A stretch of 64,000 nt of DNA from Dyella choica (GCF_003977665.1 NZ_RYYV01000014.1:62001-126000), one strand, 5' to 3'; positions 33,701-48,700 are shown, counted from the stretch's first letter. Numbers and translations are program-made. The notes: generated from the letters alone by a model not told the origin.

Positions 33701-36700
33701 TTTGCACGACGTAGCTGTTGGGGCTGTCGTTGTTGTTGCTGAATGCCGTCACCTGGTCCAGCACGTCCAAGGTGCCAGCATTGTCGAAATGAGCCAGCTG
33801 CTGGCCGTTGACGTAGGTGTAGTGCTGCACTTCCTGGTTGGGGTTGCTGCCCAGGTTCAGCGTCGTACCGCCCGTGGCCGTGCCGTCTTCGCGTTCGATG
33901 ATTTGGCCGCTGCCGTTGTAGGCGAATACATGCACAGTGTCTGCGATATTGCCGTAGGGATCTTCATTGTGCTGTTCCAGCGCCACTTCGTTGCCGCGAC
34001 TGTTGTAAACAGTCTGGTCCGTGGCGGGCTGAACGTTTGTGGTGTTGGAAGTGCCGCTGGTAGTCGCCTGCAGGTAGCCGTCCTTCTTCAGGTAGTTCAC
34101 CTGGTACTGGTCTACCCGCCCTTTGTTGTCCCGATACTGGTAGGCCGCCACGTCGCCGTCGGCGCTGTAGCCGCTGGTGCCATTGGGGCCCTGGTACACC
34201 ACTTCGCTTTGCAGCGCCAAGCTGCCGTAGGTGGTCGCATCCGGGCTCGGCGTACCGGTGGGAATCGGGCTGGTGGTGCCATTCCAGCCGCTGGGCGTGT
34301 TGAACGTCTGCGACTCGGCCATTCGGCCCACGAGATCGTAGAAGTTGACGGTGGCGCTTTCCAGTTCGCCGCCCACGTTCACTGGGCCATTGTTGTACTG
34401 AATGGTGGCGCCCAGCTCGTAGTACGTCTGGGTGATCAACGCGTGGCCATCGCCGTCGTAGGTGGTGGTTTTTTCTACACCATTGTTGGCCGAGCCACTG
34501 GTGACATCGACCGCGTAGTCGGTTTCAATCAGCTGGTTCAACGCGTTGTAATGTTGCAATTGCGACATCGTATCGCCACCACTGCTCTTGGTGACGATTT
34601 GTATGACGTTGCCGTTGGCGTCATAGGCGTTCTCGTACGAGCCGGTGCTGCCGGTGACCACAATCTGGCTGCTCTGCAGCGCACCATCGGCGACAAGCAC
34701 GCGATTGTCGCCGTCATAGGTGTACCACGCGTCCTGCGTAGTGCCATTGCTGGTGGCCTTGACCTCACGGCGGTTGCCGGCGGCGTCGTAGCTGAAGTTC
34801 TCCTGCAACATCGTCGCACCGGTGACTACGTTTGTCTCGGTGACGCTGCTGACGCGGTTATGGCCGTCGTAGCTGGTTTGCGTGACAGTATGAACCGTGT
34901 TGTTGTTGCCATCGACGGTGGTGTCTTCCTCGCGAATCAGATTGCCATTGGCGTCGTACTGATAGCTGTAGCTGGAGCCATCGGAGAACGCTTCCGTGGC
35001 GATTTGGCCGTCGGCATAGTAAGTGAGCGTTTCACTGTTGGGTGTATTAAGTGGTGCGGTGACATAGCTCGGCGCCACCTGGCCTTGCGCGGCAGGCGAC
35101 CAGTTGTCGCTTTCCGCGATCTGCGCGCCGGTATTCGTATCGTAGGTATAGCTGTAGTTCGCGCCGCTAAGGTCGGTGTGCTGCGTGACCTGGCCGTACG
35201 CGTTGTACTGCCAGCTTTCGGTGTTTCCGTCAGCGGTCGTTTCGCTGATCAGGTTGCCGTCCATGTCGTAGACATACGTATCCTGCACCACGCCCGTAGG
35301 TATCTGCGGCACGTATTGGTAATTCCATTGCACGCTTTCGACCGAGACCGAGCCAATGCCATTGGCGGTGCCAATGACAGCCAGCGATGCATAGGCGGCG
35401 CCGGCGGGTGCCGTAGCGGTGATGCTGGAAGTTTCCCAAGCACCCTTGTGGTCATTGTTGACCAGGTTGCCGGTATCGGTCTTGATCAGGTTGCCGTTGG
35501 CGTCGTACCAGTTGATCGCCACCAGGCCACTGGCCGCGGCGCCCTGCGGCGCCAGGTAAAGGCTCAGCCGCATCAAGCCACTAATGGTTTGTCCCGGCAC
35601 CACCGGCACGCGGTCCTGGTTGACCATGCTGGCACTACCATTGCCGCCGTAGCTGGCCTCCCAACCACTGTTGGCGTTGCTGGCCGGGTGAATGGTCCAG
35701 CCGTTGGTATTCCAACCCACGTTGCCTTGCGCAAAGTCGGAGTTGGTCACCTGATCGGTAAAGCTGCCGCTGGGCAAGGTGATTACCGAACTGCCGTTGC
35801 CCAGCCCAAGGCTGGTGATGTAGGCCGGTGGCTCGTAATTCCAGGATACGCCGGAACAATAGACGGTGGAATCGGCAAGATTGTAGTTGGTGCATGCGAT
35901 ACCGATAGCCGCATACGCCGCACCCGCTGGCGCTGTGGCGGTAAAGGTGGAGGTACCGACGCCACGCCCGGCAGAGACGATGTCGCCATTGTACGTACCT
36001 TGCAACGCGTTGCCGTTCGCGTCGTAAAAAATGATTTGTACCGCGCCACCGCCGTGACTGCCCACCACCACGAATTGCGCGCTTGCCGTGATGGCTTGCC
36101 CCGCCACTACCGGTACACGGTCAAGGTTCTTCGCCCAGCCTGACCCGTTATTTGGATTGGTGGTACCCGTGAATTCCAGCGACCAGGTGTAAGTCGTCGA
36201 AGAGCCGCCCCCAATGGGGGAGACGCCGCCCCCCGAGGAAGTGCCGCCGGAGGAACCGGGTGGCAAAGTGGGGACCGTAGCCCCAGTACTGTCCGTGGTG
36301 GTCGCAAAGCTGCCTGCCGCGAACCCCGGATCCATGGTCCATCCGGTCGTGCCGTTCGAAAAATTGGCGTTGGTCGGTGTTTGAGTCCAGGTTCCGGTGC
36401 CGTAATTGCCGATGCCGTGGATGGCCGACGTGCTGGCTGCACGCTGCGCTGCATCCTGGCTCCAGATCACCTTGCCCTGGCTGTTGTAGCCATCGTAATT
36501 GGCATGCAGCGCTGCATTGGCCAGATCGCCGCTTTGCAAATAGGCGCTACCGATGCCGTCATAGCTGACGATGCGATCGCCGTTCTGATCAAGCACATAC
36601 GCTTGTTGCCATACAGCCTGGCGCGAACCGCCACCCGTAGCGAGTTCGAACTCACCTGACTGTAGCGTGCGCCCCAGGGCATCGACATTGCTGAAGGTGA

Positions 36701-39700
36701 CGTTGCCGTTGCCGTCCTGCTGGGCGACTTTGTTGCCCAACGCATCGTAGCCCCAGTACAAGACTGCGCCGGCACCATCGGTGCTTTCCGCCTTCTGGCC
36801 AAGCGCGTTGTACGCATTCTTGATGACGTTGCCGTTTTCGTCGGTGCTGGCGATCAGATTGCCACTGATGTCGTAGGACGAAGTCTTGATCGGCGTGGCG
36901 GCGGCACTTGTTCCGTCCGCGGCGGCTACCGTGACCGATGCTTCGGTTTCGGTAATGACATTGTTGCGCTCGTTGTAGGTATAAGTGGTGATATTGCCCT
37001 TGGCATCGGTAGAGCTCAGTACGTTGCCCCAGGCATCGTACGTGGCGTGCAGGATGCCTGCGTTCTCGCCCGTCGTCGCATTGGTGCTCGGCGCCTGTTC
37101 GGCCACGATGCGGCCATCCAGGTCCAGCGTATACAGCGTTTGCACTGTACCGCCCACGCTCGCTGCCAGCGGCACGACGTCACTCACCCGCTGGCCGGCC
37201 AGGTTGTAGCCGTAGGTGTGTAATTCGCCGGTCTTGGGATCGGTGTAAGTGAGCTTGTTGCCCGCGTTGTCATAGGTGTTTACGACGCTATTGGTGGCGC
37301 CATCGCCGCTAGCGGTCACGTCACCGAACGCATCATAGGTCGTGCTGGCCACCTTGTCCGGCGAAGGGATGCCCGTGCGCGAGGTCACGCTAGACGTCTG
37401 CTGATTGTTTCCGTCGTATGCATAGGTGGTCGTCACCGTCGTGACGACGTTGTCGTTCCCGGTGAGGGTGTACGACTCGCTAGTCAAGCTGCCGTTGCTG
37501 TCATAGGCCATGTATTTGACCTGGGGCGACCGCCAATTCAATCCGGAACTGTCGAGCGGAGTCATCTCCGCCACCACGTGTCCATTGCGGTCATAAAGGT
37601 AGTACGTGCTGACGGATTGCGATGAGCCGGTGGAGCTTTGCGTCTGTACCAGTTTGTTGCCGAGCGCGTCGTAGGAGTAACTAACTACCTGCGACGCCAG
37701 GGTGTAGAGCGATGCGCTGGCAAGCGTCAATGATGGATTCGCTTCCAGCAGCGCTTGCCAATTACTGACCAGCACCTCCACTTGCGGACCGGTAACGCTG
37801 GTGATGCGACCCAAGGCATCGTACGCGGTGGTAACCGTACTGCCGTTCTCCGTTACGGTCGTGAGACGGTTGTCGGCGTCATAGCCATAGGTGGTGGTAT
37901 CGAAGCCCACCACGGATTGACCTTGTGCATTCACGTACGAGCGCCGGACAGAAACGCTGGTCTTATTGCCGTTGTTGTCGTAAGTGTAATTCGTGACGCG
38001 GTCCAGACCCGTGGTAGCTGCATTGCCAGCAGGTGGAAGAGCCGGCGGTGTACCGCCCGCGACAAGACTACTGGCATTGATGGCTGTCGCGTACTGCGTA
38101 TTGGCAACCAGGTCACCAAACGCGTCGTACGTGTCGGTGGTGACAAAGCCCATGGGATCGACCGTCATGATCCGATGGCCGAGCGCGTCGTAGTAGTTGT
38201 AGGTGGTAGCCCAGGCCGCACCCGCCTGCCCGGGCGTGCCCTGCACCAGCACGGATTGGCTGGTAACGTTGCCATAGGCGTCATAGGTGTACTGCGTAAC
38301 CGGCGAGCCGGTTGACGTAGTACCATCACTCTTGGTGTAAGTGATCACCGGCTCGGTAACGCTGAGCTTGTTGCCCTGGGCGTCGTAGGTCGTCGTGATC
38401 GTGCGATCGGCACTCGATGTCACGAGGCCCAAACCCATCAGCGTCATGGTGAGCGGCTGCCCAGGCGACCAATTCGTGAGGGCCGAGACGTCTAGCGGGC
38501 TAGCGTAGCGCGTTACGGCTGTCTGGTCCCCATAAGCATCGTAGGTGTAACCCGTGACATAACCGTTGCCATCGACCGCATAGGTCAACCGTCCATCCGC
38601 GTCGTACACGTCATAGGCGTAATTGCCCTTGGCATCCTGGCTGATGACTGCTTGATTGAAGGCGCTATAAGTGAAACGGACTGTAGGACGGCTGCCTATG
38701 TTGGCGATCAACCCTGTTTGCGGATTGAAAGCACCTGGATCCAATTGGCTTTCAGTGGTGAGATTGCCTGCAGAATCGTAGATGTAACTCGTGCTTCGAG
38801 ACCGCGAAGTATTGCTGGCGTCCGTTTCCCCGATCAGATTCCCACCGCCATCGTAGCGATAGCTCGTGACTACCGACTCAGTTATCGTCCCTTGGTAGAC
38901 ACCGTTTGCATTGTAACTGGCCACTGCAACGGGCGGCGAGGTCTGCTGGATCAAATTGCCATACGGGTCGTATGCATAGGCCCACGTGTTACCACTGGCA
39001 TCGGTGTATGACGTCTTCAAGCCGCGCCCGTTATAAGCATAAACCGCCGTTGGGCTAGTACCGCTTGCCTTGCTGAACGTTTCAATGACGTTGCCGAAGG
39101 CATCGTAGACATTCTCCGTGCCACGTGTGCCGGTGCTTGTGGAGTTTGCGGTCTGGACGGCCACCGCCACGTCTACCACGCCCCAAGAGGCGGGCTTTGC
39201 GATCGGATTGGCGTATTGCAGCGTCCACGTAACACGCCCATCCGCGTCGTACTGCGTCTCCGTCACATTGTTGCCGGCATCGATGCTGTACACCTTGCGG
39301 CCCGCTGCGTCATAGACGCTGCGCGTCACATGAACATTTGTGTCGCTGGCAAGATAGAGACTGATTGACGCCGTGCTGGCACCACCTCCCACTTGAGATA
39401 GCGGGATCAAGTCGCCGTACTGGATCTGCGCGACGATGTTGCCATTCGCATCGTACTGGATCTGCTTCACCAGTCCGCCAGACTGGCTGTTCAGTGAAGC
39501 AACGCTTATAACAAGGCTCGGGCGCCCCTGCTGGTCATAATACGTGTAGGTGATACGTGCGTTGGCGCTGGAATCGCCGACCGACGCCAAGGCCGACGCG
39601 ACATCGGATGCCTTGGCCGCACCCGCCTGCAGCGCGCTGGCCAGCGCCGCCGAAACGACGATCGGATTGGCGTATGCCAGTGTCTCCGACAACTGGCCGT

Positions 39701-42700
39701 TCGAGTTGTAGACGTTTTCCGTTACCGCGCCGGTTGCATCAATGCTGTATTGGAGTTTTCCATCGGCGTTGTAGACCGCATACGAAGAACGATCGTCGAC
39801 ACTTGGCGTAATGGCCGCGGCGACGTCTTGGTACGTCGATCCTCCGCTCGTAAGATTGTTCAGCTCATAGTACGGAATCTGGGTAGCGTATTGAGTCGTT
39901 CCAACCGCTTGCCCATCGGCGTTGTACCAGGTCTGGGTGGCTGCCCCGTTGGGCGGAATACCGCCGTCACCCGGGATAAACCTTCCGCCAATCGTCGATA
40001 TGGCATAAACCGGTTCGCCTGCTTCGTCGTAGTAATAGTAAGTGGTGACGAGGCCATCGAACCTTGACGTCACACGGCCGTCAGCGTCGTACGTGTAATC
40101 ACTTGTTCCAACTTTGCCGGTATCGAGGCTTTCACTAGCCAAGTGTCCCAAAGCGTCGTAACTGTAGGAATTGACTTCTGCATCCGCAGCGGTGTTGGCG
40201 TTATCTTTGGAGCTGCTTGACGTAAGCTCATTGAGCTCGTTGTAGACATATGTGGTCTGAATATCCGGCTTTCCGGCATTCTGATCCATGTAGCTGAGAT
40301 TGCCGTTGCCATCGTACTGATAGTTCGTCACGACGCCGGCCGGATCCGTCTTCGATAGCGTCAGCCCCCGACCATCGTAGGTATACGTGGTCACCAGCTT
40401 GAGGCCATTTGGATCGGCGGTCTCGGTCAGCACGCGGCCGGCTGCATCATACGCATAGGTCACCACATTGCCGTCAGCGTCGGTAGCATGAATCAGGTCA
40501 CCAACGGCATCGTACTGGTTCGACACCGAGCTGCCGTCCGGATTCACCTTCTTGAGTAGGTTTCCGTCAGCGTCGTATTGGTAGCTGGTGGTATTGCCGG
40601 CTGCATCCGCTATGGCGATCTTCTGCCCTTCGCGGTTGTACGTCGTAGTGGTCGAGACACCACCTGGGCTCGTCATCGTCAAACTGCGAGCAGTGTCGTT
40701 ATAGCTGAACGTCGTGACCTGCCCCATCGCGTCGGTGCTACTTAGCACACGGCCATAAGCATCGTAGGAGGTGAAGCTCTCGCGGACTGCCCCTGCCACA
40801 ACGAGGCTTTGCGTCAACCGCTGATTGAGGTTGTCGTAGCCGTAACTGGTCGTGGCACCGTCGCCATCCGTGTAGGTGACCATGTTACCGAGCGCATCAT
40901 AGGTCCAATCCTGCGTTCTCAGCAGCGTGATACCCTGACCGCCGCTGCCGGCGACTACTTCATCGACCTCACTGAGCATATGACCCAGGTTGTCGTAGGT
41001 GTAGTCGCTGGTCACTCGGTACCAAGCCGTGTCGGCCTTGGAGGATCGATCATTGAAGCCATCGTACGTGTAGGTGAACGTATTGCCGTTTGCGTCCGTC
41101 TTCGCGGTGACATTGCCTTCCAGGTCGTAGGTGTAGCCGACCTTGTCGTCCGCATCCGTCCCTTTACCAACAATGGCAGCGACCGCCGCCGCGACGCTGG
41201 CCAGGGTGGGTGAATAATTGGTCCCCAGGGATAGGCGAGCCGAATAAGCGACCGTGGAGACGACATCTCCAAAGACGTCGTAATCCTGCTCAGCGACTTC
41301 GCCGGAAGAATTCTTTATCCCCGTGCCATCGTCGACACCACGAATGGTGTAGATGAGCCTGTTTTCCGGATCGTAGACGTACCACGTAGTATTGCCGTCG
41401 GCATCGGTAGCGGATGCTTTGTTGCCGGCGAGATCGTAAGTGTATGTCGTTACGTTTCCGAGTCCGTCGGTGTAGCTAAGCAGGTTGCCAAAGGCATCGT
41501 ATTTTGAGCTGGTGGTACGCGCGTCCGCGGTACCAGCCGCCACCGTTTCCTGGATTACGTTGCCTAGATCGTCATAGGCGCGGGTGGTCACCGTACCCTG
41601 GTAGTCCTGGGAGGAGACGATTTCACCGTAGCTGTCATAGCCGACAATGGTTTGATGGCTCGCGGTTCCGGCCAGCGCCTGCACCATGGCACTGTAGCTG
41701 GCTGAAATGCCCAGGGCTGGCGGCTTCGCATAACGCGTGGTCGTCACGCGATCGTCGTTCAGGTCATAGGTGTATTGCGTGAAGCACCCGTCAGCATCGA
41801 GTGTACCGACCCGATTGCCGCGAGCATCGTAATAGTTGGTGGTGACTTGATCTTTCGATGTGCTTGCCGGCAGCAGCTGCGCCAAGGTTTCGCCCGCCGA
41901 GGCAGCTACCTTGGTTGCATAGGCCACGGTCTGCGTCAACTGGCCGGCAGCATCGTAGGCATAAGTTGTCAGGTAACCATCGGCATCCAACCTGGCAATG
42001 TTATTACCGTTCTTATCGTAGAAATAATTCGTCACCCGGTTGGCGGCAAGGCCGCCGAGATCGACGCCGGTCGTCTGAACAACCCGGGAGTCGCTATCGT
42101 AGACATAATTGAGCGTGTCACCATTTTGCGCAGAACCCACTTGAGAGTAGTGCGTCACGGAGGCGATACGACCAAGCGTGTCGTAGCTCGTAACGGTTGA
42201 CCTGTCGTAGCCAGGTGCCGCCGCGGGTGGATACAGCAACTTTTGGGTGACCTTGCCGTTAACCAACCAGCCCGAAGTGGACAACTTGGTGGAATACGCC
42301 GTCTCTTGGGTCACCCGCCCGAGAGCGTCGCGAGTGTATGTCACCACGGCCCCCAAGGCGTCCACCGTAGCAATCACTCGACTATTCGCATCATAGAAGG
42401 TGTAGCTGGCTTGACCGTTCGGATCGACCTCGGCAACCTTATTTCCGGCCGCGTCGTAAAAATACTGTGTAGTACGCGTCGTTGCAGCGGCATTCAACTG
42501 GGCAACGGCCTGGGCGATCGATGCCGTTGTCGACCCTGCGCCGAGATCCGCCATGGGAAGCGGTACGCCATAGACGATGTCAGCAACCACTTGGCCGACT
42601 GCGTCATATTGCGTTTGACTGACGACTCCCGCCAGCACTCCGTTGACCATATTGGGCGTAACGGTGTAGACCACGCGGCCATCGGCATCGTAATAGCTGT

Positions 42701-45700
42701 AGCTCGTACGTGCCGTCGAGTCACTGTTCCCAGCCTGTTGCAAAGCGCCCTGCATATCGGGCGCCCGTGCGGTGCCCGCCTGAAGCGCTGAGACAAGCGT
42801 CCCGCTCAACACTATGGGCGTCGCATAAGCAAGCGTTTCGGCCACCTGACCTAACGTGTTGTAGCGCGTCTCAGTCACATTGCCCATGGGGTCGACATGA
42901 AAGTTCGGCTGTCCGTCGGCGTTGTAAACGTCGTAGCTCACGGCATCCGAACCTGTCGCCGCACTGGCGGCCAACGACGCTCCTGCGCCAAGAGCCTGGG
43001 CCGTGGTATCGGTATTGAGGCCGGTCAAGCTGCTGGAACTGACCAGGTTGGCATAGACACGCGTGGAAACAACATTGCCGTCGGCGTCATACCAATACTG
43101 CGTTACAGCACTCAGCCCTGAACCGGAGGCACCGGCGGCACTGATGCGGTAGACGACCTCATTGGCCTCGTTATAGATGGTGAAACTGGTGTTTCCGTTC
43201 GGATCAGTCGTCGCGATGCGGTTGCCGTTGGCGTCATAGCTGTAGCTTGTCACCAGATCCAAGCCGGTCGGATCGACGATCGACCTGCTCAGGCGTCCCA
43301 GACTGTCATAAACGTACTGGGTGGTGCTGGCCACGCTGCTGCCCGCCCCCTGCGTTTCGGTCAGCACCTTCCCATTACCGTCGTACGTATAGGTCGTGGT
43401 TTGATTCAAGGTGCCGGTGCCGGCATCCTGCGCCTTGCTCAATACATTGCCAGCAGCGTCGTAGGTGAACTTGGTCGCCGTCCCTACCGGGTCGTAAGCG
43501 TATAGTTCGCGCCCCTGGCCGTCATACGTATATGTCGTTTCGTTGTCCAGACCGTTGGGATCGACCTGTTTGTCCACCAACCGGCCATCAGCGTCATACG
43601 AGAAGATAACCTCGTTACCGTTCGCGTCCGTGGTAAGAGTGAGGTTGCCGTCGGCGTCGTACTGCCTATGGCTGACATTGCCTAGTGCATCAGTGGTGGT
43701 GAGCAACCGCCCATCAGCATCGTAGGTATATTTGGTCGCGTTGCCTCTGCCGTCAGCTACGCTCACGGTGTTGCCATAGGCATCCTTGATGGTGGTGGTG
43801 GTGACACCACTGGGCGTGCTTGCCGTGGTGGTGTGCGTGGCGATGTTGTAGCTGTACGTGGTGACGTTGCCCAGTGCGTCGGTCTCGGTTAGCACTTGGC
43901 CGAAGGCGTCGTAGGTGGTTTGCGTGGTGCGGGCGGTACCTTGCACCGTCTGGCTGGTCGCGACCTGGCGACCGAGATCATCATACGTAATCGCGACGGT
44001 GTTGCCGTTGCCATCGGTACGGCTTATCACGCGGCCGAAAGCGTCGTAAATGGCAGACGTCGTGCGCGCGGCGGGCGTACCTACCCCATCGGTGTCGCTG
44101 AGCCGCTCGCCACGGGTATCGTAGGTATAGGTGGTGGTCGTGCTGTTACCGGCATTGAGTGCACTGCCCGGCTGGCTCAGCTGCTGTTGCACCTGGGTCA
44201 CATCACCGAAGGCGTCGTAGCTGCGGGCCGCTTGGTAGCCGTCGCCATCGGTAACCGTCGCTACCTGACCATCGAGCGTGTAAGTGGTGCTTATGATGGC
44301 ATTGGCGTCACCATTGACCGTTGCCATGGCCGCTATCGCCGCGGCGATCTGGGTAACGGTAGCCCCTGTGGGATTGAGCGTGCTGCCGCTGTTGGTGCCG
44401 GTGGTCAGAATGAGTGACGCAGCGTAGGTGGTGGTGCTGATGACCTCCCCGAAGGCGTTATAGGAGTACGCCGTGACGTTGCCTGAGTAATTCCGATTCA
44501 TGCCGTTCCCAGTCAGCTGCGGCTGACTCTGGATCGTGTAAAGCACCTTGCCGTCAGCGTCGTAGTAGGTCCAGGCGCTATTGCCATTGGCATCGGAGGC
44601 TTCGATGACCTGGCCGAGTGCGTTGTAGACGTAAGTGGTCGTCGCACTCGCCGCATCAGTCGACGTCAGCGTCTCGCCGAACGCGTCATACGTCGCACTG
44701 GTGGTGCGCGCCGTGCCCTGCCCGCTGGCCGGCGTAACCGTCGTGCTGAGCACCTGGCCAACGCTGTTATAGGTATAGGTGGTGACGGTGCCATCCACTG
44801 CCGTGCGGCTGATGACTTGGCCGTCACCATTGGTGGTGACGTGGCTCGATTCGTTGGTGGTGTTGCTGCCGAGAAGGCCCACCAGCGCGGTCACGCTCTC
44901 ACTACCCGTCAGTACACCTAACTGCACGCTCGTCAACGCGGTGGTGTAGCGGGTGGTCGTGATGGTGTCGGTGGTTTCGTCGTAGGCCGTGGTGGTGAGG
45001 TAGCCATCCGCATCGAACGTGGCAACAACACGCCCTTCCTCGTCGTAGTACGTGCGGAGGGTTTGATCCTGCGCGCTGGTTGTCAGGTCCGCCTGCACCG
45101 CGGCGAGCGTGGGGTTGTTGCCCAGGTTACCGAGCTGAGAGCTGGTCAGTGCCGTGGCATAAGCCGTTTGACGGACGACATCACCCGCATCGTCGTAGGC
45201 AGTGACCGTAACAAAACCTTGCGCGTCAATGTTTGCGGCAGCTCGCCCATCGGCATCGTAAATCGTCAATGCGGTGCGGTTACCTGCATTATTGGTGAGG
45301 TCGGCCTGCAGCGCTGCAAAAGTCGGATGGCTGCCGAGTGCACTGCGCTGTGCAGCGGTCAGTGATGTGGCGTACTGCGTGGTGGCTAGCACATTGCCAG
45401 TGCCATCGTACGTGATGGTGGTGACATAGTTGGCCGGATCGATGGTAGCGACGACTTGGCCAGCCGCGTTGTAGATCGTGGTGGTGGTCCGATCGCTGCT
45501 ACCCGTTGTCAACAATCCCTGCAGGGTGACTACCGTGGGTGTGGCGGCCAAGGTCGCCAGCTGGCTTGTGGTCAACGGCGTGCCATAGTGCACCGTACCA
45601 ATGACCTGCCCATCGGCGTCACGCGTATAGCCAGTGACGTTGCCATCCGCATCCACACTATAAGCCAACTCATTCTCGGCGTTATATAGCGTGTAGCTGG

Positions 45701-48700
45701 TATGGCCATTGGGATCCGTAACGCTGGTGGGACGGCCGGCGCTGTCGAACGCATAGGTCGTGGTGCGTCCCGGAATGTTGCCGGCAAGGATGGCTTGCAA
45801 AACAGCGGGGGTCGGCGTTGCCTCCAGCAGTGCCATTTGCGCAGTCGTCAGCGGTGTCTTATAAAGCAAGCTTCCGCCGCCCGGCTGGTTGAGGCTGACG
45901 AACTCACCGGTCACTGTACTCACCGTGCCATCGGCATTGGTGAAGTAGTGCGTCTCGTAGTTCACCCTCGCATTGACGCTACGGTCCGCGTTGTAGATGG
46001 TCAGACTGGTCTGATCGCCACTACTGGCAGTCACCAGCGCTTGCAGCTGTGCCAGGGTGGGTTGACTGCCCAGGGCTTCCAACGCGCTAATCGATACCGG
46101 CGTGGCATAGTTTGTGACCCCAACCACTCTGCCTTGCCCGTCAAAAACATCAACGCTGGCAAGTTCCTCGTAGTTCGTGCTGCTTGTGCCATTCGCAAGG
46201 GTGGTTGTCACCTTGGTAGGGGTCACCCAGGCCACCATTCCGCCTTGAGCGTTATAGTCTTCCGCAGACTCCAGGTCGCTATTGGATGAAGTGACCAGGG
46301 CTTGCGCCTGAGCCAACGTAGCGCTGCTTCCCAACGACGCGACTTGCGATGCAGACAACGGCGTTGCATAAGTGAGCGTCATGGTCTGTTGGCCGACGCT
46401 GTTGTTGCTGACTATCGTCAGGTAGTAACCGAACCGCAGGACGCCACCGACGGGCAATACCTGGGTTTGAATGTTTCCCACCGCCCGATTGTTCGCATCA
46501 AATACGGTCACAAATGAGAAGTCATCGGCACTGGTCGCGATCAGCGCCTGGATCTGACTGTCGGTGGGAGCGGTTCCCAGCGAAGAAAGCTGTGACGCCG
46601 TCAACGGAGTGGCGTAGATCGTATAACCGGTTCTTACCCCTGCGCTGTTGTAGTGGAAGACTTCAAGGTATTCGCCAGGCACCATGGTCCTGATGGTCCC
46701 ATCCGCATTCTGGCCGATGGCCTTGCCGTCAAGGTAGATCACCTGGCTAAGCGGCTTACCGCTGTTGTCATGCGCAAAGAGCGAGGTTTGATCGGAGCCG
46801 CTCGTCGTGATCAAGGCCTGGATTTGCGCCACGGTCGGGCTGCTGCCCAACGCGGACACCTGCGCTGCCGTCAGCGGGGTCGCATAGTGAGTAAGGGCCG
46901 TCAGCACTCCCGAACTGGTGGACTGCGAGACCCAGATGAACTCGCCGGCGGCCACTACGCCGGATGCATTCTTGTAAGTGCCGAAGCTGACACCGGCCCT
47001 CACGCCCGTCGAACTGCTGTCCACCGCGTTCAACGTGGTCTGGTCGTTCGCGCTGGATGTCAGCAACGCCTGCAGTGCCGACAGCGTCGGCGTATTACCC
47101 AGCGTGTCCAACTGCGCGACGGTCAGCGGCGTAGCGTAACGAATGGCCTGGGTCGCAGTGGCCTGGGTCGTCACCAGCTCTCCCGTGACGGCCGCCGTAC
47201 TGCCATCGGGGTTGGTGAAGTTATAAGTCCCGTACTGCACCTGGGCCTGCTGCTGGCCGTTGCTGGCGTAGATCGTCAGGTTGATCTGGTCGCTGGCGCT
47301 GGTGGCCAGCATCGGCTGCAACGTGGCGGCGGCGGGCGAAGCGGCGAGCTGGGCCATTTGCGCGGCAGTCAAGGGCATGGCGTACAGCCTGGAATACAGC
47401 ACTGCGTTGTTCTGCGCGCTCCGAACCGTGGTCGTTACGAACTCGCCTTCCATCCACTGGCCGGTGCCGTCCGAATGCGTGATGTAGTAGCTCTGGTAGG
47501 CGATGCTGGCGGTGGTGGTCGTGGTCGACGTGGACCCTAACGATATGGCCAGACTGGTGCGTGTGATGGACGTCGATGGACCGCTGGAGGCGGTCGATGA
47601 CGACTGCGTACTGCTAATCAGCTGCCCGGCACTGTTGCGCACCTGCGTGGTGGTCAGGCCGTTAGCCTGCATGATCATCAAGGTGTCGTTACTACCATTG
47701 TCGACATAGACGTAGCTGGTGACGTTGCCCAGCGGATCGGTCTTGCTGATCATTCTTCCCATGCCATCGTACGCATAGGTGGTGGTCTGCAGGGTGCTGC
47801 GGCTGGCACCGGTCTCGGTGCTGGCTTGCAAGAGACGCCCTTGCACGTCGTAGGTCGTGGTGGTGATGACGGTACCGTTCGTCAGCACGCCCACGCCACT
47901 GCTATTGACGGTGTCGTACTGGGTCTGAGTGGCCAGCTGGCCGCGCACGTCGTAGACATAGTCGGTGCGGGTGCTTTGACTCAAGGTGTTTTGGACGGCC
48001 GTGCTTTGCACCCAGGTTTGCAGTTGCGCCAAGGTCGGCGGGCTGCTTGGGCTGTTGCTGCTGGTGCTGTAGGTGGCGCCCAGGTATTGACGCGTGGTGG
48101 TCAGTTCGCTGAGACCGTTGACCGTGCTGTAGTCGTGCTCGGTGACCGCGCCCAGGGCGTCGATGCTGTAGGCCAGCTGGTTGGTGGCGTTATAGACGTA
48201 ATAGCTGGTCTGCGCGCTGCTCGGCGCCACATAAGCGCTCTGCCCCACTACACCTTGGGCCGGCACGGTATACGTGGTCTTGCTGGTGATCTGTTCGGCC
48301 GCATTGTAGGTGTAGCTAATCGTGTTGCCGGCGCCGTCTTCCACGCTGAGCAGGTTGCCGTTGGCATCGTACACATGCGTGGTGACCGCACCGTTCGGAT
48401 CAGTGCTGGTCAAGAGGTTGCCGTTGGCGTCGTAAGTGTAGGTGGTGGTAGACGAACTGCCATTGACCGCCGGGGCGATCACGCTGGTCAGTTGGCCCTG
48501 GGCGTTGGTCTGATACGTGGTGGCATCACCCAGACCATCGGTGACGGTAGTGCTGTGAGTGCCGTAGCTCAGCGCGATGGTTTGGGCGGCACTGCCGCTG
48601 CCGGTCGTGACACCGGTCACTTGGTACACCCCCTGCGCATCCTGCGTATAGGTATAGCTGACCGTGGTGCCGTCACTCTGGGTAACACTGCTGATCAGAT

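Noticed and set aside
33117-36143. A 1,008-codon plus-strand open frame
   Set aside because: Entirely antisense to Rhs copy 2; low-complexity translation with no recognisable domain; the minus frame carries LysM and YD motifs.
44870-47390. Regularly spaced repeats that could suggest a CRISPR array
   Set aside because: The periodicity is in a translated protein module with diverged DNA; there are no short identical repeats with unique spacers and no cas genes.
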